This document shows positions 1-8,903 of a stretch of 64,000 nucleotides of DNA, in pieces. Numbering within the stretch: the stretch's first letter is position 1; every line of letters begins with the position of its first letter. The notes under the pieces were generated by a model that had not been told where the DNA came from, searched no databases, and worked only from the letters and a program-made list of their open reading frames with translations. The position numbers were made by a program, and so were the translations under genes. Origin of the DNA: Albimonas marina (GTDB lineage Bacteria > Pseudomonadota > Alphaproteobacteria > Rhodobacterales > Rhodobacteraceae). The stretch covers positions 434,001-498,000 of the forward strand of contig NZ_JARHUC010000003.1 in the NCBI RefSeq assembly GCF_029223255.1, read 5' to 3'.

Positions 1-882
1 GACCTCGCCGGCGACCCGGTGGCGACGCTGGTGGGGCTCGACGCCTCGGCCGAGCGGCAGGCGGAGGTGCGCGCGGCGCTGGGCCTCGACCAGCCCTTCC
101 TCCTGCGGTTCCTGGCCTGGGCGGGCGACGCGATGCAGGGCGACCTGGGCCTGTCCTGGCGGCTGCGGATCCCGGTGGCCGAGGCGCTGGCCGCGCGGCT
201 GCCCGCGACGCTGGAGCTGGTGGCCGTCTCGGCCCTGCTGGCGATCCCGCTGGGAGTCGCGGCGGGGACCTGGGCGGGCGTGCGGCCCCACGGCTCGGTG
301 GCGCGGGCGGCGGGGGCGGTCTCGCTGCTGGGCGCCTCGGTCCCGACCTTCGTCATCGGCCTCGCGCTCATCCAGGTCTTCGCGGTGGAGCTGCGCTGGC
401 TGCCGGCCTCGGGCCGCGGGGGCGTGGTGGAGCTGGGCGGGTGGCGGACCTCGCTGCTCAGCGCCGCGGGCTGGGCCTCGCTGGCGCTGCCGGCGCTGAC
501 CCTGGCGCTGTTCCAGGCGCCCACGATCCTGCGCCTGACCCGCGCCGAGGTGGCCGAGGCGATGGCGGCCGAGCACATCCGCTTCGCCCGCGCCCGGGGC
601 CTGCCGGAGCGGGCGGTGGTGCTGCGCCACGCCCTGCGCAACGCCGTGCCCCCGGTGGTGGCGGCGAGCGCCACGAACCTCGGTGGACTCGCCGCCTTCT
701 CGGTGGTGACCGAGACGGTGTTCCAGTGGCCCGGCGCGGGCCTGTTCTTCCTGCAGTCGGTCGAGGCGGTGGACGCCCCCGCCATCGCCGGCTGCCTGGT
801 GCTGGCGGCGGCGATCTTCGTGGCGGTCGGGCTGATCTCGGACCTCGCGCACCTGGCGCTGGATCCGCGGCTGAGGGGCTGA
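1..882 (+). CDS. Dipeptide/oligopeptide ABC transporter permease, DppB/OppB family (5' end outside window)
   Basis: First permease of a peptide-type ABC importer, in the inner membrane. The reading frame is already open at base 1, so the gene begins upstream; 293 codons are visible. The opening residues DLAGDPVATLVG and the following LGLDQP and GDLGLSW segments match the conserved N-terminal part of DppB-like permeases, so only the first transmembrane segment is probably missing. Several hydrophobic segments follow. The cytoplasmic EAA loop that contacts the ATPase is visible as ARGLPERAVVLRHALRNA at about residues 197-214. It stops 4 bases before the second permease gene. Substrate is unknown because the binding protein is outside the window; peptides, nickel or sugars are all transported by this family. 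Confidence 0.93.
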   Translation, partial: DLAGDPVATLVGLDASAERQAEVRAALGLDQPFLLRFLAWAGDAMQGDLGLSWRLRIPVAEALAARLPATLELVAVSALLAIPLGVAAGTWAGVRPHGSVARAAGAVSLLGASVPTFVIGLALIQVFAVELRWLPASGRGGVVELGGWRTSLLSAAGWASLALPALTLALFQAPTILRLTRAEVAEAMAAEHIRFARARGLPERAVVLRHALRNAVPPVVAASATNLGGLAAFSVVTETVFQWPGAGLFFLQSVEAVDAPAIAGCLVLAAAIFVAVGLISDLAHLALDPRLRG

Positions 883-886
883 GGCG

Positions 887-1831
887 ATGGGCGCGCAGGA
901 CAGGGGGCCCGAGCCGCGGGGGGCGGGACGGGCGCGCGGCCTGCGCGCCGCCCTGCGCGCGCCCTCGGCCGCCGGCTGGGCGGCGATCCTGCTGGGATTG
1001 CTGCCGGCGCTGGCCTGCCTGCTCGCGCCCTGGATCGGGCCGCAGGATCCGTTCGACCCCGCCGCCCTGTCGCTGCGCAACGCCTTCCTGCCGCCGATCT
1101 GGGCGGCGGAGGGCCGCGCGCCCTTCCTGCTGGGGACCGACGGGCAGGGGCGGGACCTGCTGTCGGCGATGCTCCACGGGGGGCGGCTCTCGATCGCGGT
1201 GGCGGCGGCGGCGACGGCGCTGGGCCTCGCGATCGGGGCGTTGGCGGGGGTCGCGGCCGGGGCGCTGGGGGGCTGGGCGGATGCGGTCCTCATGCGCCTC
1301 GCCGAGGTGCAGCTGACCCTGCCGGGGATCCTGGTCGCGATCCTGATCAACGGGCTCGCCCGCGCCTTCCTGCCCCCCGGCGCGCGGGAGGCGCTGGCGA
1401 TCCCGGTGACGGCGCTCGCCATCGGGCTCAGCGACTGGCCCCAGGTCGCGCGCGTCGCCCGCGCGGCGGCGGCGGCCGAGGCGCGGCGCGACTTCGTGGC
1501 CGCCGCCCGCATCACCGGCCTGCCGTCCTGGCGGATCCTGGCGCGCCATGTCCTGCCGGGGGTGCTGCGCCCGCTGGCGGCGCTGGCCGCGGTGCTGCTG
1601 CCGATGGCGGCCATCGCCGAGGCGACGCTGTCGTTCCTGGGCCTCGGCGCGCCGCCCTCCACGCCCTCGCTCGGCACGCTGATCCGGCTGGGGTCCGAGC
1701 AGATGTTCGCCGGGCGCTGGTGGATCGCGGCCTTCCCCTCGGCCCTGCTGGTGATGCTGGCGCTGGGCGCGAACGCCGCCGCGCAGTCCCTGCGCGCGCG
1801 GGCCGATCCGCATCGGGAGGGGGGGCGGTGA
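887..1831 (+). CDS. Dipeptide/oligopeptide ABC transporter permease, DppC/OppC family
   Basis: Second inner-membrane permease of the same importer (314 aa). A basic N-terminus and one transmembrane segment (about residues 24-46) precede a periplasmic stretch containing LLGTDGQGRDLLS, the hallmark of DppC/OppC proteins. The EAA loop ITGLPSWRILARHVLPGV lies near residues 209-226. It starts with ATG 4 bases after the first permease stop, and its TGA overlaps the GTG start of the ATPase gene (GTGA), so the three genes are translationally coupled. Family membership is clear; the transported substrate is not deducible here. Confidence 0.93.
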   Translation: MGAQDRGPEPRGAGRARGLRAALRAPSAAGWAAILLGLLPALACLLAPWIGPQDPFDPAALSLRNAFLPPIWAAEGRAPFLLGTDGQGRDLLSAMLHGGRLSIAVAAAATALGLAIGALAGVAAGALGGWADAVLMRLAEVQLTLPGILVAILINGLARAFLPPGAREALAIPVTALAIGLSDWPQVARVARAAAAAEARRDFVAAARITGLPSWRILARHVLPGVLRPLAALAAVLLPMAAIAEATLSFLGLGAPPSTPSLGTLIRLGSEQMFAGRWWIAAFPSALLVMLALGANAAAQSLRARADPHREGGR

Positions 1832-3522
1832 GCGCGCTCCTGCGGATCGAGGGGCTGCGGGTCGCCTTCGCGCCCGGCGCGGCCCCGGCGGTCGACGGCG
1901 TGGACCTGGCGCTCGCGCCCGGCGAGGTGCTGGCGCTGGCGGGCGAATCCGGCGCGGGCAAGTCGGCGCTGGCCGCCGCCGTGCTGGGCCTGCTGCCCCC
2001 GCCCGGGCGGATCGAGGCGGGGCGGATCCTGTTCGAGGGCCGCGACCTCGTCGCCGCGCCGGAGGCGGAGCTGCGCCGGCTGCGGGGCGTGCGCATCGGG
2101 GCGGTGTTCCAGGACGCCTCGGCGGCGCTGGATCCGCTGGCGACGCTGGGCGCGCAGCTGGTCGAGACGCTGCGCCTGCGCCGGGGCCTCGCCCCCGCGG
2201 CCGCGACGGTGCGGGCCGAGGCGCTGCTGGCCGAGGTCGGTCTGCCGGACCCGGCCGAGGCCCTGCGCCGCCACCCCCACCGCCTGTCGGGCGGGCAGCG
2301 CCAGCGCGGGGTGATCGCGCTGGCGCTCGCCGGCGAGCCTGCGCTGCTGGTGGCCGACGAGCCCACCGCCTCGCTCGACGTCGCCAACCGGGCGCGGGTG
2401 CTGGCGCTGCTGGGGCGCCTGTGCCGGGAGCGGGGGATGGCGGCGCTGCTGATCGGCCACGACCTCGCCGCCGCGGCCGCCGTCGCCGACCGCGTGGCGG
2501 TGATGCGCGACGGCCGGATCGTCGAGACCGGCCCCGCCGCCGAGGTCCTGCGCGCCCCGACCCATCCCTGGACCCGCGCCCTGATCGCCGCGATCCCGCG
2601 GCTGGACGGGCCGTTGGAAGCGGCAGAGCCGAAGGCCGGGGCCTCCGACGGCCCGCGCCCCGGATCGCTCGCCGCGCCGGCCGTCGTCTCGTCGTCCGGG
2701 GGGCTGGGCGCCCTCGGGCCTGCGGACGCTCCGCCCGCGCTCTCGCTCGAGGGGGTCGGCCATGCCTATGTGCGGGGCGGACTGGCGGGGCGGCGGCGGG
2801 CGCGGGCGCTGGAGGGGGTCTCGCTGCGGCTGGCGGCGGGGGAGAGCCTGGGGCTGACCGGCGTGTCGGGCTCGGGCAAGTCCACGGTGGCGCGGATCGC
2901 GGCGGGGCTGCTGCGCCCCTCCGAGGGGCGGGCCTCGCGGGCGGCGCGGGTGCAGATGGTGTTCCAGGACCCGTTCGGCTCGCTGAACCCGCGGATGCGG
3001 GCGGGGGAGATCGTGGCCGAGCCCATCGCCCACCTCGGCCTCTCCCGGCCGGGGGCGGAGACGCGGGCGGCGGTCGCCCGGCTGCTCGCCCAGGTGGGCC
3101 TGCCGGAGGATGCGGCGGCGCGGCGGCCCCACGCCTTCTCCGGCGGGCAGCGCCAGCGCATCGCCATCGCCCGGGCGCTCGCCGCGCGGCCGCAGCTGCT
3201 GATCGCGGACGAGCCGACCTCGGCCCTCGACGTCACCGTGCAGGCGCGGGTGCTGGCGCTGCTGCGCCGGCTGCAGGCGGAGGTCGGCTTCGCGCTGCTG
3301 CTGGTCAGCCACGACCTCGCGGTGGTGCGCGCGACCTGCGCGCGCATCGCGGTGATGGAGGGGGGGCGGGTGGTCGAGACCGGGCCCGCGGCCGAGGTGC
3401 TCGCCGCCCCGCGCGCCGAGGAGACGCGGCGCCTGGCGGCCCTCGCCCGCGCGCTGGAGCCGCCGGCGCCCGCCGACCCGGCCCCCGGCGCGAGGCTTCC
3501 CCGCCGCGATCCCCCCGGCTAG
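1828..3522 (+). CDS. Fused dipeptide ABC transporter ATP-binding protein (two nucleotide-binding domains)
   Basis: Energises the importer; it fuses DppD- and DppF-like ATPases in one 564-aa chain, as in GsiA/YejF-type proteins. Domain 1 has Walker A GESGAGKS at residues 39-46, signature LSGGQRQRG and Walker B LLVADEP. Domain 2 has Walker A GVSGSGKST from residue 345, signature FSGGQRQRI and Walker B LLIADEPTSALD. The linker around residues 265-310 is low-complexity and Ala/Pro/Ser-rich. I chose the GTG at 1828, which overlaps the upstream TGA by 4 bases, because the ABC domain begins immediately after it (LLRIEGLRVAF). An ATG 108 bases upstream in the same frame would only add residues that overlap the permease. 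Confidence 0.93.
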   Translation: MSALLRIEGLRVAFAPGAAPAVDGVDLALAPGEVLALAGESGAGKSALAAAVLGLLPPPGRIEAGRILFEGRDLVAAPEAELRRLRGVRIGAVFQDASAALDPLATLGAQLVETLRLRRGLAPAAATVRAEALLAEVGLPDPAEALRRHPHRLSGGQRQRGVIALALAGEPALLVADEPTASLDVANRARVLALLGRLCRERGMAALLIGHDLAAAAAVADRVAVMRDGRIVETGPAAEVLRAPTHPWTRALIAAIPRLDGPLEAAEPKAGASDGPRPGSLAAPAVVSSSGGLGALGPADAPPALSLEGVGHAYVRGGLAGRRRARALEGVSLRLAAGESLGLTGVSGSGKSTVARIAAGLLRPSEGRASRAARVQMVFQDPFGSLNPRMRAGEIVAEPIAHLGLSRPGAETRAAVARLLAQVGLPEDAAARRPHAFSGGQRQRIAIARALAARPQLLIADEPTSALDVTVQARVLALLRRLQAEVGFALLLVSHDLAVVRATCARIAVMEGGRVVETGPAAEVLAAPRAEETRRLAALARALEPPAPADPAPGARLPRRDPPG

Positions 3523-3579
3523 GGTGCCGCGCGCAGGCCGCGCGACAGGATGCGGCCGACCCCACCGAAGGAGCCCCCC

Positions 3580-4206
3580 GTGATCGTCATCCACTCCGCG
3601 CCCGGCGCCTGCTCGCTCGCCTCCCACATCGCGCTGCGCGAGGCGGGGGCGGAGTTCGAGCTTCGCCGCGTCGACTTCGCCGCCGACCAGCAGCGCAGCC
3701 CGGAGTACCTGGCGCTCAACCCCAAGGGCCGCGTGCCGCTGCTGCAGACCGAGCGCGGCGCGCTGACCGAGACGCCCGCGATCCTGACCTGGATCGCGCA
3801 GAGCTTTCCGCAGGCGAACCTGGCCCCGGCCGACCCCTGGGACTTCGCCCAGATGCAGAGCGTGCTGGCCTACATCTGCGCCACGCTGCACGTGAACCAC
3901 GCCCACGGCCGGCGCTCGGCCCGCTGGGCGGACCAGGAGAGCTCCCACGCCGACATGCGCGCGAAGGTGCCGCAGACGGTGGGCGAGAGCTTCCGCCACC
4001 TGGAGGAGGAGGTCTTCAAGGGCCCCTTCGTGATGGGGGATGGTCACACGGTCGCGGACGCCTATCTCTACACGGTCTCCCGTTGGATGGAGACGGACAA
4101 GATCGATCCCGCGCGGTTCCCCAAGGTGCATGAGCACCGGACCCGGATGCAGGCGCGACCCGCCGTCCAGGCGGCGCTGGAGGCGGAGGGGCTCAAGCCC
4201 CTCTGA
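3580..4206 (+). CDS. Glutathione S-transferase family protein
   Basis: Cytosolic GST-fold enzyme of 208 aa. The N-terminal thioredoxin-like domain contains SAPGACSLASHIAL, which resembles the beta-class active-site region with its Ser/Cys pair. It also has the cis-proline NPKGRVPLL and the glutathione-contacting TETPAILTWIA. The C-terminal helical domain includes GDGHTVADAYLY, the usual N-capping motif of this fold. I chose the GTG at 3580 because AAGGAG lies 7 bases upstream and the domain begins at once. An in-frame ATG at 3550 would add ten unconserved residues. The reaction substrate cannot be told from sequence. Confidence 0.88.
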   Translation: MIVIHSAPGACSLASHIALREAGAEFELRRVDFAADQQRSPEYLALNPKGRVPLLQTERGALTETPAILTWIAQSFPQANLAPADPWDFAQMQSVLAYICATLHVNHAHGRRSARWADQESSHADMRAKVPQTVGESFRHLEEEVFKGPFVMGDGHTVADAYLYTVSRWMETDKIDPARFPKVHEHRTRMQARPAVQAALEAEGLKPL

Positions 4207-4276
4207 GCGCTTTTGGCGCGGCCGGGACGGGGGGCGCGTCCGCCGGGGCGGAACGTCGCGCGAGCGAGGAGCATCG

Positions 4277-5353
4277 ATGCGCCTGTTCACCTGTCCCGCC
4301 TGCGGCGGGTCGCTTTGGTTTCACAATCTGTCCTGCGCCTGCGGCGTGCGGGTCGTCTACGACCCGGACGCCGAGGGCGGGGCGGGCGCGTTCCTGACGC
4401 TCGACCTGCCCGCGGAGGGGGAGGCGCCTGCCGCGGACCCGCCCGCCCCCTGCGCCCACCGCGAGCGGCTGGGCTGCAACTGGCGGGCGGAGGGCGGCGA
4501 GTTCTGCCGCGCCTGCGCCATGACCGAGACCGCCCCCGACCCGTCGCTGCCCGAGGCGATGACCCAGTGGGCCGAGGCCGAGGCCGCCAAGCGCTGGGTG
4601 CTGGCCAACCTCGGCCGCTGGCGCTGGTGGACGCCGGACGATCCCGGCCCCGGCCCCCGCTTCCGGATGCTGGCGGAGGAGACGCGCCACGGCCCCGTGG
4701 ACGTGATCATGGGCCATGCCGACGGCGTGGTGACCATCAACCTCGCCGAGGCCGACCGCGCCGAGCGCGCCCGCCGGCGGGAAGACCTGGGCGAGGCGTT
4801 CCGCACCCTCAACGGCCACTTTCGCCACGAGCTGGCCCACGCGCTCCAGCTGCGGCTCTCGGCCTCGCAGGAATTCCTGGACGCGTTCCGCGCCCTCTTC
4901 GGCGACGAGCGGGAGGACTACGGCGCGGCGCTGGCCAGGCATTACGAGGAGGGGCCGCCCGCGGACTGGCAGGACCGGCACGTGAGCGAATACGCCTCGG
5001 CCCACGCCCATGAGGACTGGGCGGAGAGCTGCGCGCATCTCCTGCACCTGACCGACATCGTGGACAGCTTCGTCTCGGCGGGGCTGAGCGTCCCGGCGGT
5101 GGCGCCTGGCTACGACGCCTATGCCGAGCGCGACGCGCCCGCGCTGATCGACCGGGGCTGCGAGCTGGGGCTGGCGCTGAACCACGTGAACCGCTCGATG
5201 GGGCTCGCGGATCTCTACCCGTTCGTGATGCCGAAGCCCGCGCGGGAGAAGCTCGCCTTCGTGCACCGCTGGCTCGCCGCCGGCCCGCAGGCGCTGGCGG
5301 ACGCGGCCCGGGCCGCGCCGGCGGAGCCGACCGAGGCGCCCGCCGAGGCCTGA
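4277..5353 (+). CDS. Putative zinc-binding metallopeptidase with N-terminal zinc ribbon
   Basis: A 358-aa protein with two recognisable parts. The first ~20 residues form a zinc-ribbon-like CPACGG...CACG pattern, and two further Cys-rich stretches follow within the first 80 residues. The second part has an HELAH zinc-protease motif (H184, E185, H188) with a downstream SAHAHEDWAESCAHLLHL segment that could give the third ligand and an acidic residue. This architecture matches the putative zinc-binding metallopeptidase family often annotated in Rhodobacterales and rhizobia. No signal peptide is visible, so it is probably cytoplasmic. Proteolytic activity and substrate are inferred only from the motif. 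It converges on the next gene. Confidence 0.82.
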   Translation: MRLFTCPACGGSLWFHNLSCACGVRVVYDPDAEGGAGAFLTLDLPAEGEAPAADPPAPCAHRERLGCNWRAEGGEFCRACAMTETAPDPSLPEAMTQWAEAEAAKRWVLANLGRWRWWTPDDPGPGPRFRMLAEETRHGPVDVIMGHADGVVTINLAEADRAERARRREDLGEAFRTLNGHFRHELAHALQLRLSASQEFLDAFRALFGDEREDYGAALARHYEEGPPADWQDRHVSEYASAHAHEDWAESCAHLLHLTDIVDSFVSAGLSVPAVAPGYDAYAERDAPALIDRGCELGLALNHVNRSMGLADLYPFVMPKPAREKLAFVHRWLAAGPQALADAARAAPAEPTEAPAEA

Positions 5354-5361
5354 TCCGACGC

Positions 5362-5397
5362 GCCCGCCGCCCGCGCCCCCGGCGCGGGCGGCGGGGC
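5362..5397. terminator. GC-rich hairpin between convergent genes
   Basis: Near-perfect stem of about 16 bp (5362-5377 with 5381-5397) with a CCC loop, lying in the short gap between two convergent genes. There is no T-tract, so it could be a bidirectional terminator or only a structured 3' end. Confidence 0.5.
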
Positions 5398-5402
5398 GGG
5401 GA

Positions 5403-6209
5403 TCAGGGGATCTCGTCGATCCAGACCTCGAACTTCGCGAGCTGGGCGAAGCCGAACGTGTGGGTCAGCGGCACGTCCGCCGCGTCCCGCCCGCGCCCCA
5501 CCAGCACGCGCCCGATGCGGGGCGTGAGGTTGCGCGGATCGAAGGTGATCCAGCGCCCGTCGAGGAACACCTCCATCCAGGCGGCGAAATCCATCTGGGA
5601 ATAGGGCGGCGGCTGGCCGATGTCCGAGACGTAGCCCGTGCAGTAGCGCGTAGGCAGGTTCAGGGCCCGGCAGAAGGCCACGGCCAGGTGCGCGAAGTCG
5701 CGGCACACGCCCGTTCGCTCGGCGTTCGCCTCGAAGGCGGTGCGGGTGTTGCGCGCGGCCATGTAGTCGAAGCGGATGTGGTTGTGGACGTATTCCACCA
5801 CCCCCTGCGCGCGCGCCCAGCCCTCGGGCAGGTGGCCGAAGCGGGACCAGGCCTCCTCCATCAGCTTGTCGGATTCGCAGTAGCGCGAGGGCAGCAGGAA
5901 CTGGATCGTCTCGGACGGCAGGTCCTGGATCGCGGCCTGGCGGGCGTCGGGGAACACCGGGTCCGGGGCGCCGTCGTCGCGGATGATGCCGTCGGTGCGG
6001 ATCGAGAAGCGCCCGGCCGGCGCCACCATGCGCGCGCACCAGTTGCCGAAGGCGTCGCGGTAGTGGTCGACCTGCACCGCCGGCGAGACGGTCAGGTGGT
6101 CCGGCCGCTCGAGGTGGGACACCCGCGAGGGGTGCACGTTCAGCATCGCCACGATGGGCGTCGGGGCCTGGTAGTCGCAGGCGATCTCGCATCCGAGGCG
6201 CAGGCGCAT
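5403..6209 (-). CDS. Transglutaminase-like family protein
   Basis: A 268-aa cytoplasmic protein of the bacterial transglutaminase-like (cysteine-protease fold) family. An N-terminal beta-rich domain (residues 1-90) precedes the core. The nucleophile is Cys169 in GVCRDFAHL, and the FDPRN Asp segment follows. The position that carries the catalytic His in classical members is Ala here (AAWMEVFLDGRW). From memory, relatives of this subfamily also have a small residue there, so activity may use another residue or be lost. I chose the ATG at 6209 because GAGGAG lies 5-6 bases upstream; a longer frame upstream is Arg/Pro-rich. Natural function is unknown; peptidase or amidase roles are possible. 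Confidence 0.85.
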   Translation of the reverse strand: MRLRLGCEIACDYQAPTPIVAMLNVHPSRVSHLERPDHLTVSPAVQVDHYRDAFGNWCARMVAPAGRFSIRTDGIIRDDGAPDPVFPDARQAAIQDLPSETIQFLLPSRYCESDKLMEEAWSRFGHLPEGWARAQGVVEYVHNHIRFDYMAARNTRTAFEANAERTGVCRDFAHLAVAFCRALNLPTRYCTGYVSDIGQPPPYSQMDFAAWMEVFLDGRWITFDPRNLTPRIGRVLVGRGRDAADVPLTHTFGFAQLAKFEVWIDEIP

Positions 6210-6594
6210 GAGGTCTCCTCTTTGGCCGTCGGGTCCGGGGCGGGCGTCGGGAAGGCGGGGAGGTGGCGACCCTCGCGCCGGTTGCAAGGGGCCCCGCGTC
6301 GGAAAGGCGCGATCCGCCGCCCGCGCCGTTTCGGCACGCGCGACGATGCCGCCGCTGCGGGCGCGCGGTTTGCGCGGACGTCGACGGCGCGGAACGGCGA
6401 TGGGGCCCAGCGTGTCGGCGCGCGGCCTTGCGGGCAAGGGAATTCGGCCCGGCGGCCTGCGGCGTTTCGCGGGGCGGGCGGCCGTTTGGCGCTCACGCCC
6501 GTGCGAGCGGGTCTTAACGCCGTTTCAACCCGACTCCGCGCCTTGCTGCCCTCCGACCGCCCGGCCTGGCCGGGCCTTGCTGGAGACGCCGCGC
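6210..6594. other. Divergent intergenic region
   Basis: 385 bases between two divergent genes. It must hold promoters for both, but no convincing -35/-10 pair or palindrome stood out. I see no coding potential that looks real. Confidence 0.5.
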
Positions 6595-7401
6595 ATGATC
6601 CGTTCCGCCGTCCTTCTCCTGTCGGCCCTCGCGGCGGCGGCGCCCGTCGCCTCGGCGCGGGCGGGGGCCGATCCGCTGTGCGAGGGGTTCGGCCCGCAGA
6701 CGCCGCGGGACATCTCGGCCAAGGCCGGCGCCAACGCGCGCCTCTTCGCGCTCGCGCCTCCGGCGTCGCGGATGAACCTGTGCAACATCCACTTCCACGT
6801 GAACGCCGAGCACAAGGGCCCCGGCTTCTCGGTCCCCGGCGGGCCGGGGGAGCATGGCGGCTGGCGCTGCAACGAGACCGCGGCGCTGACGGCGGAGGAG
6901 CTCGACGACCCCCTGCGCGGCCACGGCGCCTGCGGCGGGCTGAAGCCGGGCGACACGGTCGAGGTGCACTGGGTCCACACGACCTGCGACGCGGGCCCCG
7001 GCGCGGGCCTGGGCGCCTGCGCGACCGAGACCTGCGCCAACCCCCAGCTCCGGGTCGAGACGCAGGTGTTCCTGGCGGTGAACGATCCCGAGGCGCTGGA
7101 TTTCTCGGCCTTCGACTACGCCTCGTCGGTCGAGCCGGCGGGCCTCGCGCTCAGCCAGCCCCGGGCGCTGCCCACCGGCTTCGGGGAGCCGGTGGTGTTC
7201 GCCGGCTCGACGACGGGGCCCGCGTATTCGGACGCGAGCTGCTCGCCCTACCAGGTGACCTGGTCGGTGCGGCCCTGGTGCGCACGGGTGGACGTGATGA
7301 CCCTGCACCGCTGGTGCGCCGAGAACGCGTTCGAGGAGGACCACGCCCACGGCGTGCGCCGACTGGTCACCGCGCCCGCGTTGCTGGCCCCGATCGAGTG
7401 A
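6595..7401 (+). CDS. Secreted delta-class carbonic anhydrase
   Basis: A 268-aa exported protein with an N-terminal signal peptide (MIRSAVLLLSALAAAAPVAS, cleavage likely after ASARA). The mature part carries CEGFGPQTPRDI, then NLCNIHFHVNAEHKGPGF and a later VEVHWVHTTC. The clustered histidines (HFH, EHK, HWVH) are the expected zinc ligands of delta carbonic anhydrases, the class first described in marine diatoms, which also has bacterial members. It would hydrate CO2 in the periplasm. At least eight cysteines in the mature chain suggest disulfides and fit export. It is transcribed alone, converging on the Mrp gene. Assignment rests on remembered family motifs rather than an alignment. Confidence 0.8.
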   Translation: MIRSAVLLLSALAAAAPVASARAGADPLCEGFGPQTPRDISAKAGANARLFALAPPASRMNLCNIHFHVNAEHKGPGFSVPGGPGEHGGWRCNETAALTAEELDDPLRGHGACGGLKPGDTVEVHWVHTTCDAGPGAGLGACATETCANPQLRVETQVFLAVNDPEALDFSAFDYASSVEPAGLALSQPRALPTGFGEPVVFAGSTTGPAYSDASCSPYQVTWSVRPWCARVDVMTLHRWCAENAFEEDHAHGVRRLVTAPALLAPIE

Positions 7402-7530
7402 CGTCGCGCGCGCGGCCCCGCGCGGCCGTCGCCGGGAGGAGTTGAGCGGCCGCGGCGGGGCGGGGCGGGAGAAACCGTGCGGCGGCTGCCGAACGCACGA
7501 GGCCGGGCAGGGCCCGGCCCCGGCGTGGGT

Positions 7531-8649
7531 TCAGGCCAGCCCGCCGTCGATCAGCTTCGCGGCCAGCGCGTGGAAGGCCTGCGCCTGCGGGCCGTCGGGA
7601 TCGCGGGCCACGATCGGCGCGCCCTCGTCTCCCGAGACGCGGATGTCGAGATGCAGCGGGATCTCGCCCAGGAAGGGCAACCCGAGGCGCTGCGCCTCGG
7701 CCTTCGCGCCGTCGTGGCCGAAGATGTGGCTGGGCTGGCCGCAATGGGGGCAGACGAAGACCGACATGTTCTCGACCAGCCCCAGGATCGGCGTCTCGAG
7801 CTTGCGGAACATCGCCACCGCCTTCTTGGCGTCGAGCAGGGCCACGTCCTGGGGGGTGGAGACGATGATCGCGCCCGTCACCTCCGCCTTCTGGCAAAGG
7901 CTCAGCGCCACGTCGCCCGTTCCCGGCGGCAGGTCCACCACCAGCACGTCGAGCTCGCCCCAGCGCACCTGGTTCATCATCTGTTGAAGCGCGCCCATCA
8001 GCATCGGCCCGCGCCAGATCACCGCCTCGTCCTCGGGCAGCATCAGGCCGATGGACATCGCCGTCAGCCCGTGGGCCTGGAGGGGGATGATGGTCTCGCC
8101 GTCCGAGCGGGGACGCTCCGACAGCCCCAGCATCCGGGCCTGGCTGGGCCCGTGGATGTCGGCGTCGAGCAGGCCCACCCGCTTGCCGGCCCTGGCCAGC
8201 GCAACGGCGAGGTTGGCCGAGACGGTGGACTTGCCCACGCCGCCCTTGCCCGAGCCCACGGCGATGATCTTGTCGACGCCCGGGATCTTCTTGCTGGCCT
8301 GCGGCTGCGGATGGCGGCCGATCTTGAGGTTGGGGGCCCCCCCCGGCGGCGGCGGCGGCACGCCGGCCGGGCCGCGGGCCGCGGGCTGGGCGGGGGCCGC
8401 GGGGCCGTGGGCGGTCAGCACGCCCTGAACCTTCGTCACGCCGGGCAGGGCGCCCACCGCGGCCTCGGCCGCCTTCAGCACCGGGCCCATCTCGCGTCCG
8501 CGGGCGGGGTCGACCTCGAGGATGAAGCGGGCGGTGCCGTTCTCGAAGACCGGGGCGCGGACCATGTCGGCCGCCACCAGGTCCTTGCCCTGGCCGGGAT
8601 CCACGACCCGGGAGAGGGCCTTCAGGATGTCCTCGCGCGTCACGCTCAT
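7531..8649 (-). CDS. mrp: Mrp/NBP35-family P-loop ATPase, iron-sulfur cluster carrier
   Basis: A 372-aa Mrp/ApbC protein that binds and transfers 4Fe-4S clusters in the cytoplasm. The N-terminal DUF59/MIP18 domain (about residues 1-80, VTREDILKALSRVVDPGQGK) is followed by a Pro/Ala-rich linker. The ATPase domain has the deviant Walker A GSGKGGVGKSTVSANLA and the conserved DADIHGPSQARMLG. The bridging CxxC of the family is CPHCG near residue 300. I chose the ATG at 8649, with AGGAG about 7 bases upstream. It lies downstream of xthA on the same strand, separated by about 250 bases. ErpA, another Fe-S carrier, is encoded nearby at 12683-13054. Confidence 0.93.
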   Translation of the reverse strand: MSVTREDILKALSRVVDPGQGKDLVAADMVRAPVFENGTARFILEVDPARGREMGPVLKAAEAAVGALPGVTKVQGVLTAHGPAAPAQPAARGPAGVPPPPPGGAPNLKIGRHPQPQASKKIPGVDKIIAVGSGKGGVGKSTVSANLAVALARAGKRVGLLDADIHGPSQARMLGLSERPRSDGETIIPLQAHGLTAMSIGLMLPEDEAVIWRGPMLMGALQQMMNQVRWGELDVLVVDLPPGTGDVALSLCQKAEVTGAIIVSTPQDVALLDAKKAVAMFRKLETPILGLVENMSVFVCPHCGQPSHIFGHDGAKAEAQRLGLPFLGEIPLHLDIRVSGDEGAPIVARDPDGPQAQAFHALAAKLIDGGLA

Positions 8650-8903
8650 CTGGGATCTCCTCTCGCGCCCGGGGGGCGCCGGCGGTTCGCGCCTACCTAT
8701 GGGTCCGCGCGAGGGCCTGCAAGGCGGCGGCGGGGCGCGGGAGGGCGCGCGCCGCGCCATGGCCGCGGACGGGGCGCCCCCTCGCCGTCCGCCGCATCGG
8801 GGCGGCGAGGGCGAGGCCTCGGGGCGAGCCCGGGGCGCCGGGCGCCGGGGCCCGCGCCCCGCCCAGGCCGGCGGGGCCGGGGGACGAGGCTTCGGCGGTA
8901 CGA

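Noticed and set aside
458-1813. Long open frame antisense to the two permease genes
   Set aside because: Translation is Arg/Gln/Gly-rich with no domain. Such antisense frames are common in very GC-rich DNA, and the plus strand carries clear permeases.
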